Assembly (NCBI RefSeq): GCF_026151205.1
Contig: NC_087072.1
Span: forward strand, 25,819,799-25,883,798
DNA: 64,000 nucleotides
Source: Bolinopsis microptera
Taxonomy: Eukaryota; Ctenophora; Tentaculata; Lobata; Bolinopsidae
Direction of reading: 5' to 3'
Of the stretch, positions 1-12,093 are shown in pieces. The notes below the pieces were generated by a model. The model saw only the letters and a list, made by a program, of their open reading frames with translations. It did not search any database and had not been told where the DNA came from. Position 1 is the first letter of the stretch, and each line of letters starts with the position of its first letter. The position numbers and the translations under genes are program-made.

Positions 1-610
1 GATAGTTAGTGATTAACGAGTAACTGAATGATGAGGTTATCAATTAGGCTGTCAATCAGTGTACCTGCAGACTAATGAGTGTAATAGGTCACGTGAACAG
101 GTATCAACATTGAACAGAGCTGATGAGGCGTGCTGGTCTGTCAGTGCTATACATCACACTAACTGAGCCAGTGTGAGCCAATGTCCCCCACATGGAACGA
201 GGAGTAACTATTAGACTGTGAGAGGATTGTGGTGCCGTACACACTTTAGCCTCACGGGACGCGTCCCGGTTACACAGAGCTGCACCCAGTGTATTCTAAT
301 TACTGGCCGCTAAGAGCGGGGGCGTGTCTTGAGAGGAGCACAATGGAGCTGTGTGCCAGGTAACTAAACACCCAACTCTCTAGTCAACCAATGAGCTACA
401 TTTAACTAGGAGTGGCAAATTCCAGAATACAGAACACACTAACCAGGGTGTGCAGGTATGAAAATATGAAAATCATGAAGTCGCGTGAAATGAGTAAATT
501 AAAGAAGATAGGACAAAAATAAAGTCCTGACCAGATAATTTTAAGCATTTGATAAAAAACAAAATAGCAAGCTACTGGGCCCCCCCCCCCCCCCCCCCAG
601 CTACTCTTAC
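1..610 (-). other. Start of ATF6 intron 1, no exon seen
   Basis: This stretch follows the splice donor of the ATF6 exon on the minus strand and is read as intron. It contains a run of about 19 C just after the donor (580-598) and one CACGTG at 91-96. I saw no further bZIP, transmembrane or lumenal coding segment, so the rest of ATF6 must lie beyond the left edge. Confidence 0.6.
580..598. repeat. Poly(C) homopolymer, about 19 nt
   Basis: A pure C run lies 12 bases inside the ATF6 intron. It is one of several long poly(C)/poly(G) tracts in the window (also 11620-11639, 12064-12092, 20169-20191, 48893-48909). Confidence 0.9.
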
Positions 611-1732
611 CTCCATATCCTTCCGGAGTCGCGAGTTCTCGTTAGCTATAGCAGATCCGTGTTGAGTGGCAAAGGAGAGTTTAGCCTCGATAGTACCCAG
701 GTACTCCTTCTTCCTCTTCCGACTGAGACAGGCTGACTCCCTGTTCTTTATCATCCTCTGCGTCTTCTTCCAGTTCCTGATCTCCTCTTCAGTCTTGAGA
801 TGGGAGGGGACCGTCATGACACATCTCCCTGCTCGTCTGACCTTGTTACTCTCCATCTTAAAGTTCTTCATCTGAGAGTAGTAGGAGTAGGCCTTGTCAG
901 CAGTGATCATCTCCGGCACTTTCCTCCCTCCTTTCATCATCCGAGGAACTTCGGATACACCGGAGGAGGGTTTAGGACGTTTGTTAGCGGGAAACTGATG
1001 GTTGGAGTGTTTAGAGGAAGGTGGGTATTGTGTGTTGGCAGGGTTACCAGGGTTACCAGGGTTACCAGGGTTACCAGGGTTACCAGGGTTACCAGGGTTA
1101 CCAGGGTTGTGCTGAGAGTTGGTTTGGTGCAGAGCTTCCTGGTTCTCTTGTTTCTTTATGTTGACTGATATGATGTTGGAGGATAGTTTCCTAGACGGGA
1201 TGTAGATTTTGAAGCTCCGGTCACTCCGCATACAGTTCCGGAAGGCGTTTGTTTCGTAGCTGCCGCCTTCTGTTTTTATGATGACTGGCTTCCGTACCAC
1301 TTCTGGTTTGACGGGAGGTTTTGAATCGTTTAGGAAGTCTGTACCGGTGTAGTTGTAAATGCTAGCATTAACTAACTCTTCGTTCTGCTTGGTAGGAGTC
1401 TTCACCGGATATCCTGGGTCAAGAGACTGAGGGGAGGACAAGGGGGAAGAAACCTCTTCTTTTACTGAGATATCATCAGTTGCTGTTGGAGTTGGTTCTC
1501 TGTGTAAGTTAAGGAAGGAGTCGGGATCACAAAGCTGGTCAGAGTCCAGGTCTGGTAAGGCGGAAAGTTCTTTAAACAAGTCATCTTCAAAATCTAGAGA
1601 GTTACTGGAACTGGGGGACACACCACTGCTGTAGTCTGAGAGTGAATCTATCTGGTCGTAGTCAAAATCCTCCAAATCTAGAAGGGTGGTGCTTGTAGGG
1701 GAGAAGATGTCGTCAACATCAAACTGAACCAT
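611..1732 (-). CDS. ATF6: ATF6-like ER-stress bZIP factor, first coding exon (partial)
   Basis: Visible part: 374 codons ending in phase 0 at a GTAAGA donor (intron from 610). The N-terminus is acidic and Ser/Asp-rich, as in an activation domain. A Gly-Asn-Pro repeat lies in the middle. Residues 322-374 hold the bZIP start, with basic region RMIKNRESACLSRKRKKEY, which is the ATF6-type signature, followed by the first part of the leucine zipper. In this family an ER-anchored precursor is cut in the Golgi by S1P/S2P and the N-terminal part activates chaperone genes; the membrane and lumenal parts should be in exons beyond the left edge. I chose the ATG at 1732 because family-like acidic sequence starts there, the context is AAAATGG, and CCAAT and CACGTG sites lie just upstream. 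The frame stays open to 2002, so a longer N-terminus is possible but unlikely. Confidence 0.85.
1041..1107 (-). repeat. In-frame 9-bp minisatellite encoding Gly-Asn-Pro
   Basis: The unit GGTTACCAG on the plus strand is repeated about seven times, giving consecutive GNP triplets in the ATF6 coding frame. The unit length is a multiple of three, so copy-number changes would not break the protein. It lies between the activation domain and the bZIP. Confidence 0.85.
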
Positions 1733-1861
1733 TTTGCTAAGACTGGTGAAATTTGAACTAACTATTACAGGGTCTGGGTATTGTGCAAGTGCAGCAAAAC
1801 AAAAGTTTAACAGGTTGAACTGTGGACCACTGTTTGTATAAGAGAACTGGGGAGTGCGGCC

Positions 1862-1925
1862 CCAATCAGCGCGCACTACACGTGTCACGTGGTGCGGTGT
1901 CACGTGACCCACAGCCGCGTCCAAT
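1862..1925 (-). promoter_or_regulatory. Probable ATF6 promoter: CCAAT boxes and three CACGTG sites
   Basis: Two CCAAT motifs (1862-1866 and 1921-1925 on the plus strand, inverted relative to the gene) flank three CACGTG palindromes at 1879-1884, 1886-1891 and 1901-1906. CACGTG in a GTCACGTGAC context is a typical bHLH-zip (USF/TFE type) site and overlaps the core of unfolded-protein-response elements. The cluster ends about 130 bp before the chosen ATG. No exact ERSE (CCAAT-N9-CCACG) was found. Confidence 0.5.
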
Positions 1926-2051
1926 GAGGCCCCCCTTAGCAACAACACGGGATGCCTAGCACTAGCTTCCTTATAGGGTTTAATTGTAGGAACAGGTCGC
2001 ACTATGAGGGCGAGTATTGAGACTCACCTGGCGCTGGTGAATAGACTGTAC

Positions 2052-2065
2052 GTAACCATGGTAAC
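2052..2065. promoter_or_regulatory. Palindromic X-box (RFX-type) motif
   Basis: GTAACCATGGTAAC is a perfect palindrome fitting the RFX X-box consensus. It lies about 320 bp upstream of the ATF6 ATG, with another CACGTG at 2075-2080. The same 14-mer recurs six times at 24393-24571. Confidence 0.4.
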
Positions 2066-2111
2066 ACTTGTTAGTCACGTGATTCTTGCTAAAGACCCCG
2101 TCAATTCTGTG

Positions 2112-2811
2112 ACTTAAGTCGGGATGTAATAATAGACCATTAATTACCACCATTAGGGTGGTTGATTGTTTTGGTTTCTAAAGACCATTCCAAGGTAACA
2201 ATAACATTGTACATCGTTCGCAGATGAGCAACAATAACAACGTACATTGTACACGAGGAGGAGGTGATGTACTCTGAACCAGCCGTTAATTTTACTAACA
2301 AAAGTTAAAACAATTATCATGGACCACGGGCCCTTTTATATAAATATTCTTTCTGAAGATGAGCTATATATTTATATCATTAAAATATTATACTTCATAC
2401 CACATATCACAATAATGTATAAAGAAACGGGCAACAGTCAAATATGTTTGGCGATGAGCCAGTCAATTTCCATTGCTTCTAGTTTGAAAAACCTGAAGTA
2501 TATAGTATAACTAATAACATGTAAAGATAATTCAGTTTATTGGGAAGTATAAATGATTAACATTTTCAAAACCTCTGTTACGATCTAAACACCATTAAAA
2601 CAAGCATTTAAAAGTATTACATAACATTTAGCATCAAATTTAAACTTTATATTTTTCGCCTTGCGGAAAAAAATTAACAATGAATCATGAAACTTACAAG
2701 ATTATAACTATTTTGTTCGACTGCACTGCAGTAATTACCTGGAGCAGAAAGCTTGGCAACTGCAGTTAAAATATTTTTTAAAACAAATGCAGAGTCACTA
2801 TCATTGTAGGT
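2112..2811. other. Intergenic space and protease 3' flank
   Basis: AT-rich sequence with no convincing gene. On the minus strand AATAAA (2541-2536) lies about 275 bp after the stop codon of the ShKT metallopeptidase and could be its polyadenylation signal. Confidence 0.4.
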
Positions 2812-5800
2812 CTAACACTTTTTACAAGATTTCTCGCAGTTTTTCTTCATGTAGTTAGCTTTGGTAGGATTGGAGCAATGTCCTTTCTGGGCCCTTTTCT
2901 TACATTTCTTTGGGTCCCTATCGTAGCAGTGCACCGGAGGGAGGTCTCCTTCTTCTTCTTCTTCTTCTTCTTCTTCTGCTTCACGAGGACAGCTGTTGCA
3001 AGATTTCTTGCAGTTTTCACGCATCCAATCCTGATAAGTGAGGTGAGCGCAGTAGCCAGCCACCGTCCAGGACTGACAGTTGGTGTTGTCGTCATTACAG
3101 GTTGGATTGGTTTTATCTTCAGGACAGGTCCGCAGGAGTGTCTGCAGTTCTGGGACATGTACTCCTGATGAGTTCCGGAGCAGTATCCAGCTGCCTGCCA
3201 CGCCCTACAGTTGTCGTTCAGATCCCACACTCTTCAGGATGTGGGTCAGTTTCACCCTCCCTCTCCCCATCTCCCTCATTGCAGTTCATCAGCAGTTTTT
3301 GAGCATGCTCTTTAGACCTGGAAGTCTCGCACCGTTTAATGTAAGTGTTTCCGCAAGGGAATACCTTAGCGATTAGTTTGTAGAGCTCGTAATCGTAGCT
3401 TCTCAGTGCTTTCTTAGTGTTGACAGGGCCGTGGACACCATTCGGGGGATTAGAGTAGTCGTTAACATTAAACCAGCTCTGAACCCCTTCAGCCCAGTAT
3501 TCCTTGTAAGTGCTCATGGAGTACGTGTTGGTCCACAGACCCTGAGACCGGCGGGCTCCGTACCAATACTGAAGACTGCTGTCTAGACCTGATACGCTGT
3601 ACTTAGCTCCGAGGAGATGCACCCCGTGTGAGAACTCGTGCAGGAAGATATCCTCGTTGGAGTACGAGTCACTCGAGTAACAGAGGATGTTTTCTTCTCC
3701 TCCTGAAAATAGAGTGTTAAAAAGTACGCTACATGCTAGTGCACTGATTTAGAATCGGCGGTTTTTCAAGAAAACGTCGGTACTGTCAGCCAATCAAAAT
3801 ACACATGCTCTTTCAACCGTTTCTACAGTGAAGATACGTTTAGTAATATGTTCATAGTTTCAAGTAGTTCCTAACGTTTCAAGTAGTTCCTAACGTTTCA
3901 AGTAGTTCCTAACGTTTCAAGTAGTTCCTAACGTTTCAAGTAGTTCCTAACGTTTCAAGTAGTTCCTAACGTTTCAAGTAGTTCCTAACGTTTCAAGTAG
4001 TTCCTAACGTTTCAAGTAGTTCCTAACGTTTCATGTAGTTCCTAACGTTTCAAGTAGTTCCTAACGTTTCAAGTAGTTCCTAACGTTTCAAGTAGTTCCT
4101 AACGTTTCAAGTAGTTCCTAACGTTTCAAGTAGTTCCTAACGTTTCAAGTAGTTCCTAACGTTTCAAGTAGTTCCTAACGTTTCAAGTAGTTCCTAATGT
4201 TTCAAGTAGTTCCTAACGTTTCAAGTAGTTCCTAACATTTCAAGTAGTTCCTAACGTTTCAAGTAGTTCCTAACGTTTCAAGTAGTTCCTAACGTTTCAA
4301 GTAGTTCCTAACATTTCAAGTAGTTCCTAACGTTTCAAGTAGTTCCTAACGTTTCAAGTAGTTCCTAACGTTTCAAGTAGTTCCTAACGTTTCAAGTAGT
4401 TCCTAACGTTTCAAGTAGTTCCTAACGTTTCAAGTAGTTCCTAACATTTCAAGTAGTTCCTAACGTTTCAAGTAGTTCCTAACGTTTCAAGTAGTTCCTA
4501 ACGTTTCAAGTAGTTCCTAACGTTTCAAGTAGTTCCTTACGTTTCAAGTAGTTCCTAACGTTTCAAGTAGTTCCTAACGTTTCAAGTAGTTCCTAACATT
4601 TCAAGTAGTTCCTAACGTTTCAAGTAGTTTCTAACGTTTCAAGTAGTTCCTAACGTTTCAAGTAGTTCCTAATGTTTCAAGTAGTTCCTAACGTTTCAAG
4701 TAGTTCCTAACGTTTCAAGTAGTTCCTAACGTTTCAAGTAGTTTCAAGTAGTTCCTAATGTTTCAAGTAGTTCCTAACGTTTCAAGTAGTTTCTAACGTT
4801 TCAAGTAGTTCCTAACGTTTCAAGTAGTTCCTAACGTTTCAAGTAGTTCCTAACGTTTCAAGTAGTTCCTAACGTTTCAAGTAGTTCCTAACGTTTCAAG
4901 TAGTTCCTAACGTTTCAAGTAGTTCCTAACGTTTCAAGTAGTTCCTTACGTTTCAAGTAGTTCCTAACGTTTCAAGTAGTTCCTAACGTTTCAAGTAGTT
5001 CCTAACGTTTCAAGTAGTTCCTAACGTTTCAAGTAGTTCCTAACGTTTCAAGTAGTTCCTAACGTTTCAAGTAGTTCCTAACGTTTCAAGTAGTTTCAAG
5101 TAGTTCCTAACGTTTCAAGTAGTTTCTAACGTTTCAAGTAGTTCCTAACGTTTCAAGTAGTTTCAAGTAGTTCCTAATGTTTCAAGTAGTTCCTAACGTT
5201 TCAAGTAGTTCCTAATGTTTCAAGTAGTTCCTAACGTTTCAAGTAGTTCCTAACGTTTCAAGTAGTTCCTAACGTTTCAAGTAGTTCCTAACGTTTCAAG
5301 TAGTTCCTAACGTTTCAAGTAGTTTCAAGTAGTTCCTAACGTTTCAAGTAGTTCCTAACGTTTCAAGTAGTTCCTAACATTTCAAGTAGTTCCTAACATT
5401 TCAAGTAGTTTCTAATGTTTCAAGTAGTTCCTAACGTTTCAAGTAGTTTCTAACGTTTCAAGTAGTTCCTAACGTTTCAAGTAGTTCCTAACGTTTCAAG
5501 TAGTTCCTAACGTTTCAAGTAGTTCCTAACGTTTCAAGTAGTTCCTAACGTTTCAAGTAGTTTCAAGTAGTTCCTAACGTTTCAAGTAGTTCCTAACGTT
5601 TCAAGTAGTTCCTAACGTTTCAAGTAGTTCCTAACGTTTCAAGTAAATCCTAACGTTTCAAGTAGTTCCTAACGTTTCAAGTAGTTCCTAACGTTTCAAG
5701 TAGTTCCTAACGTTTCGAGTAGTTCCTAACGTTCCAAGTAGTTCCTAACGTTTCAAGTAGTTCCTAACGTTTCAAGTAGTTCCTAACGTTTCAAGTAGTT

Positions 5801-8800
5801 CCTAACGTTTCAAGTAGTTCCTAACGTTTCAAGTAGTTCCTAACGTTTCAAGTAGTTCCTAACGTTTCAAGTAGTTCCTAACGTTTCAAGTAGTTCCTAA
5901 CGTTTCAAGTAGTTCCTAACGTTTCAAGTAGTTCCTAACGTTTCAAGTAGTTCCTAACGTTTCAAGTAGTTCCTAACGTTTCAAGTAGTTCCTAACGTTT
6001 CAAGTAGTTCCTAACGTTTCAAGTAGTTCCTAACGTTTCAAGTAGTTCCTAACGTTTCAAGTAGTTCCTAACGTTTCAAGTAGTTCCTAACGTTTCAAGT
6101 AGTTCCTAACGTTTCAAGTAGTTCCTAACGTTTCAAGTAGTTCCTAACGTTTCAAGTAGTTCCTAACGTTTCAAGTAGTTCCTAACGTTTCAAGTAGTTC
6201 CTAACGTTTCAAGTAGTTCCTAACGTTTCAAGTAGTTCCTAACGTTTCAAGTAGTTCCTAACGTTTCAAGTAGTTCCTAACGTTTCAAGTAGTTCCTAAC
6301 GTTTCAAGTAGTTCCTAACGTTTCAAGTAGTTCCTAACGTTTCAAGTAGTTCCTAACGTTTCAAGTAGTTCCTAACGTTTCAAGTAGTTCCTAACGTTTC
6401 AAGTAGTTCCTAACGTTTCAAGTAGTTCCTAACGTTTCAAGTAGTTCCTAACGTTTCAAGTAGTTCCTAATGTTTCAAGTAGTTCCTAACGTTTCAAGTA
6501 GTTCCTAACGTTTCAAGTAGTTCCTAACGTTTCAAGTAGTTCCTAACGTTTCAAGTAGTTCCTAACATTTCAAGTAGTTCCTAACGTTTCAAGTAGTTCC
6601 TAACGTTTTAAGTAGTTCCTAACGTTTCAAGTAGTTCCTAACATTTCAAGTAGTTCCTAACGTTTCAAGTACCCAGCCGGCAAAGTTGGTTGGATTAACG
6701 TTGTTTTGAGGTTGGAATTTACACTTTCCAACGTTGGGATTTAACGTTGTTTTAAAGTTAGGTAAACGTTGCACCACCAACGTTGAAAAGTTAACCTTTA
6801 ACTAACGTTGACCATTAAACGTTCCAAAACGTTTTATTCGCAACGTTAATATAACGTTAAAACGCAGTTTAATTTTCAACGTTGAATAAAGTAACCTTGA
6901 TCTAACATAAAATAATAAACGTTTCGCAACGTTAAAAAGAAAACATTTAACCAACGTTAGCTATTTAACGTTTAACAACGTTTTATATGTAACCTACATA
7001 CAACGTTAAAATGTAGTTGAGTTTTGAACGTTGCTTATAGTTAATAAGGTAACCTTAATCTAACGTAAAATAATAAACGTTTTGCAACGTTAAAAATAAA
7101 ACCTAAAACCAACGTTAGATATTTAACGTTTAACAACGTTTTATATGTAACCTACATACAACGTTAAAATGTAGTTGAATTTTAAACTCTGCTTACAGTT
7201 AATAAGGTAACCTTGATCTGACGTCAAATAATAAACGTTTCGCAACGTTAAAAAGAAAACCTTTAACCAACGTTAGATATTTAACGTTTAACAACGTTTT
7301 ATATGTAACCTACATACAACGTTAAAATGTAGTTGAATTTTAAACCTTGCTTATAGTTAATAAGGTAACCTTGATCTGACGTAAAATAATAAACGTTTTG
7401 CAACGTTAAAAATAAAACCTATAACCAACGTTAGATATTTAACATTTAACAACGTTTTATATGTAACCTACATACAACGTTCAAATGTAGTTGAATTTTA
7501 AACTCTGCTTATAGTTAATAAGGTAACTTTGATCTGACGTCAAATAATAAACGTTTTGCAACGTTAAAAATAAAACCTATAACCAATGTTAGATATTTAA
7601 CGTTTTAACAACGTTTTATATGTAACCTACATACAACGTTAAAATGCAGTTGAATTTTGAACGTTGCCTATAGTTAATGAGATAGCCTCAATTAAAACGT
7701 TTCGCAACGTTACAAAGAAAACCTTTAACTAACGTTAGCTATTTAACGCTTAAGAACATTTTATATTCAATCTACATAAAAAGTTTAAATTTTCAACGTT
7801 GCTTATAGTTAATAAGATAACTTCAAATAAACGTAAAAGCGGAAACGTTTTAAAACGTTAAAAAGAAACCCTTTAACCAACGTTAGCTATTCAAAGTTTA
7901 AGGAGGATGATGATTAATCACTTTACACTCGACTGTCACGTGATTTTTTCCCTGCTCTTGCCGAAGGCAAAAAGATCGTAGGGAATAAGTAATCGGGTTT
8001 GGATATATGAGGTGGCTCGACGGTCCTACGATGTCGACAAAAGTCTGCTCCTTCGCAATATAGACCACTCCCCTATAATTATGTGTATAACTATATAGAA
8101 GGAGGCTATTTTGTGTTAATTAAGTACAGGCATAACAACCAGTTTTTGGTGCTTGACGACTGTTATTACGCAGGTTTCCATAGGGTTACAATTTACTCTA
8201 ATTCATTAATACAGCATATTAGTCATCTGAGCGACTGAGCGGATCAATCGTCAATATAAGTGTTACTTTAGTGAAACAAACTTAATAAATTACCGAGTGA
8301 GAAAATTCAGCAAGTCAAAACAAATTAAATTATGATATCAGCTGATAAACTCGTGGCTGATTATTTAATAGTTCGGCACTGAATGGTAAAAAGCGAATAC
8401 TTAGTTGAAAATGCAGATATTACTTTACATTTACATTCAAGAAACACATATAAGTATAAGTATAAGATTGCGGCAAGCTTTTAAAGAATCTTATATCAAA
8501 TCAAAGGCTCGATAGTCGATCGCGATGCAGATGGTGCTGTAGATGTGTCGAGTAAGCATCAAAATTTATCAGTTAATGTTAGATACAAATAATATTAATA
8601 ACTAAGATGAGCAATGAGACAGACGATGAGTCGATGAAACATATTACAGTCAATAAAATTGGCATACAATGCAATAATATTATGATATGAGTTAAGAAGT
8701 GCGCATTGTTAACACGAAACAAACCGCGCAAAATATGAATTGACCTACAAAATACAACCAAACCACAGATTGACGGCACCTCAGATGCGCGCAGAATTTT

Positions 8801-11800
8801 CCAAGTTCTGCACGCCTTGCTCTAACCACAAACCAGATCAGAGCCCTCTCGCTTGCAGCGCGTCACGCAGTACGCGTATACAGTTACACATGGCTATGTG
8901 AACTGCACGCCTAATATAATGTAAACAATTATCACGTGCGCCAAACACCACTCTGATCTGGCATCTGGGATGCAATACAATTACAAGTAATTCTTATTAA
9001 ACCTCTGGCTTTAAGACTTTGCTCTACGTGGCTCCGGATCTAATAGTAATCTGAATTATCTGATCCAAAATTAGACCAACTTCTTTAATGTTTAAATTAT
9101 ATGGTCATAATCATATTGATGATTCGGGATTAGCGTCCAAAAATACACCGAATTTAATCAAATTACTTGCACACCCTGGCCTCAAGGCCTTTTCACAAAA
9201 AAATTTATAATTTGGGCGAGCGATTTGGTGGTACTGGTAGCGGCTCGGGTTACAATTAGGGTTATGGTTGGGATTAGACAAAAACAATGTTACATAAACT
9301 CTAATTTAAAGTTAATGTAAAACTATTTTGTTCGCCTGAAAAACTGTAAAATTAAAAACCAACGCGCGTCAAGTAGTAATTTTTGGGCGAGCAAACTACT
9401 ACAAAACTATTAGTATTACCAATTACTTACTAGTAAAACTAAAAGCCGTATTATTGCACCAAATTAAAAAACTTATATTCATTTCTATTTTGTTAACGGT
9501 TAACGACGATAATGTTTTAAATGAATTCAAGTTTGCTATACTAGGGCGCCATTGCCTGATCACTGATAACCTTTAAGTTTTAGGAAAAAAAATTTGAAAA
9601 TTGACTGTGAAGCTGAAATGATTTAGTTGTTAGTGTTGTTTACAGTTTAGCAAGCTCGGAATTGAGCGGAAGAAATGCGGTCGCGCAATACGTGAGCAAT
9701 CGGGCTTTTTACATGTTACAGTTACTATCATTGACATTATCAATTATAAGTATAGTCTCCGCCAACCCTAACCCTAACTGAAACTCAACTCCTAACTAAA
9801 GCATGCATATTATAGTTATACTGACACCCTTTATAATTCAACATTCAAACGAGAATTATTAAACTAACTTCCAATTTCCATATCACATATATTATATAGT
9901 CATAATTATATGTCGTATCATTATCACGTGCAACGTGATCGAGACAGATTTTCGGCAATATCAAATATTTGATATGTGATATCAAATATTTGATCTCACC
10001 AAGGTGCAAGGAAGTGATTTACCGTATGTGAATGTCGCGTGCGGTTATATTATTCGAAATCTGAAATCAGCGTTTAAAGATTAGATACATCGATTCAGAA
10101 AGATTTAATATAAATATTAATAAACTGTCAGTGTGAGGGCCCTTTTAGAAAATTTTTTAGTGTTAGCACGCAATTCACAATTGTAAATGTAAGTTGTATA
10201 TAATTTATCAAGACGCGCGTCGAGTTAAGTTGGACTCGCGTCGACTTACTATACGACGGTCTAATCTGTAATCACTAATGCTAATCTGTAATCACTAATG
10301 CTAATATATGATATTTGAAACAAATATTTTATGACATACGAGTATCACCCGTTACGGTTAAAAACACAAATAAAATTTTGGCGAACGGGAATTCAAAATA
10401 TGTATTTGTGATTTGGTATCCGTATACATGGTGAATACATTATACTAATACCAAATACATGATGCAACAATTTACGGGTGATACTCGTGACTCGTAGAAT
10501 TCTTTGTATTAGTAACAAGTAATAATTTACGGATCATTCATTTAATCTGTCAAAATTTTGGAAAAACTTTTAAAAGATGCCCAAAATGATTGGAATTTTT
10601 TTGGAAATTAAAACGATTATAATTTAGTCAAAGACAAAAGCTTAAGTAGAAAAAAAATTTGAAGTGATGCAAAATCAAAAATGCAAAAGCTTGAACATTA
10701 AAACAAAAATTTCGCCGCGGTAACACCACGCACGATCAAATTTCCCTACTGCCTACAATGTAATTGTTCTACTATTTATTGTATCCCGCCCAGAGTGGTG
10801 TTTGGCGCGCGCACGTGATAGTCGTTGTCATTATATTAGCAATTAGGCGTGCAGAACTTGTAAAATTCTGCGCGCATCTGAGGTGTCGCCGTCGATCTGT
10901 ATGTGGTTTGGTTGTAGATCATTTCATATTTTGCGCGGTTTGTTTCGTGTTAACAATGCGTATCATTTTACGTCATATTATTACATCGTAATGCCAACTT
11001 TATTGACTGTAATAAAATATTCTGTCTCACCTTAGCTATTATTTGTATGAATCTAACATAAACTAATACATTTTGATGCTTAATCGACACATCTACAGCA
11101 CCATCACCTTACCTGGGGACCTCAGGCTATTATGTTCATAAACATAATAGCGAATAGAGATTCGGCGGAATGACAGGCTGAGCGCCGCCCAGTAACCATC
11201 ACCAAGCTTACTCAAACTTCTACTGTTCCTTTTGCTAGGCTTACAGTTTATAGTCGGCTTCTTAATCTTTCTTTCCAAATTAAGTAATTAGCTGTTTGAA
11301 TTGCCATTTGAATTCCATCGGCGACCGAGAGCATTTCAAATCGCAGCTCACCCAGTTCATGCTATTTCTTCCGGATACACCGCCCAACAGGGGCTACACT
11401 CCTCAAAACTCAAACTCGCTGCTTTGCTGGAGGAATGACAGAGAGATCTCCTCTCTGTGGGGTGGTCACACAATGTGATGGCCCTGTCAAAGCTTAACGA
11501 ATCTCAACCTAGGTGACATACTCATAGGTAGGTAGCTGTCATATATTATATTTTATAAGTTAAAATTCTACATTTTTAAATTGATTGTAGATCTGGGGTG
11601 TAGGAAGCGGGGGGACCATCCCCCCCCCCCCCCCCCCCCATGAAATCTGGGCAAGGGGCAGAAAAGGGCTAATTTTTGTTTAGGCTTCTAAAAATGTTTA
11701 GGGAAAAATTGTCAAATATTTTTTCGGTTTAATTTACCAAAAATTTTCCAAGTCAAAATTTTTCAAAGTTTTTCTGGAAACTACTTTTGTTCATGTTTCA

Positions 11801-12061
11801 TGATAGTGATTATTATGAGCCGAAAATATTTTTTCGGTTTTTGAAGTCCGCACCTACCCTTGATATACGATTTTGGACTCGAGGGTTCGAGTTCCCTTAT
11901 GTAATGCGATCTCGGAAGGCAGGCCTCCCCTTCGTAATACGATCTCGGAAGCAGGAGCTCTGCCTTCAGAGTTACGTATCGAGAATGAGTTTTTTCTGGA
12001 AACTACTTTTGTTCAGGTTTCATGCTACCCTGATCATTATGAGCCGAAAATATTTAGAATT

Positions 12062-12093
<32 letters not shown>

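Noticed and set aside
1862-1925. Canonical ERSE in the ATF6 promoter
   Set aside because: CCAAT at 1862 is followed after nine bases by CTACA, not CCACG, so the consensus is not met.
2319-2510. Short plus-strand frame of 63 residues
   Set aside because: AT-rich chance frame in the protease 3' flank without recognisable domain or splice support.
9240-9790. Telomere-like TTAGGG/CCCTAA phrases near 9250 and 9765, and at 58668-58748
   Set aside because: Only one to three interrupted units each, inside dispersed repeats; not a telomere.
10764-10991. Plus-strand frame inside the nested inverted repeat
   Set aside because: It lies in the right inverted arm; the matching left arm frame (8579-8779, minus) is disrupted and neither resembles a transposase.
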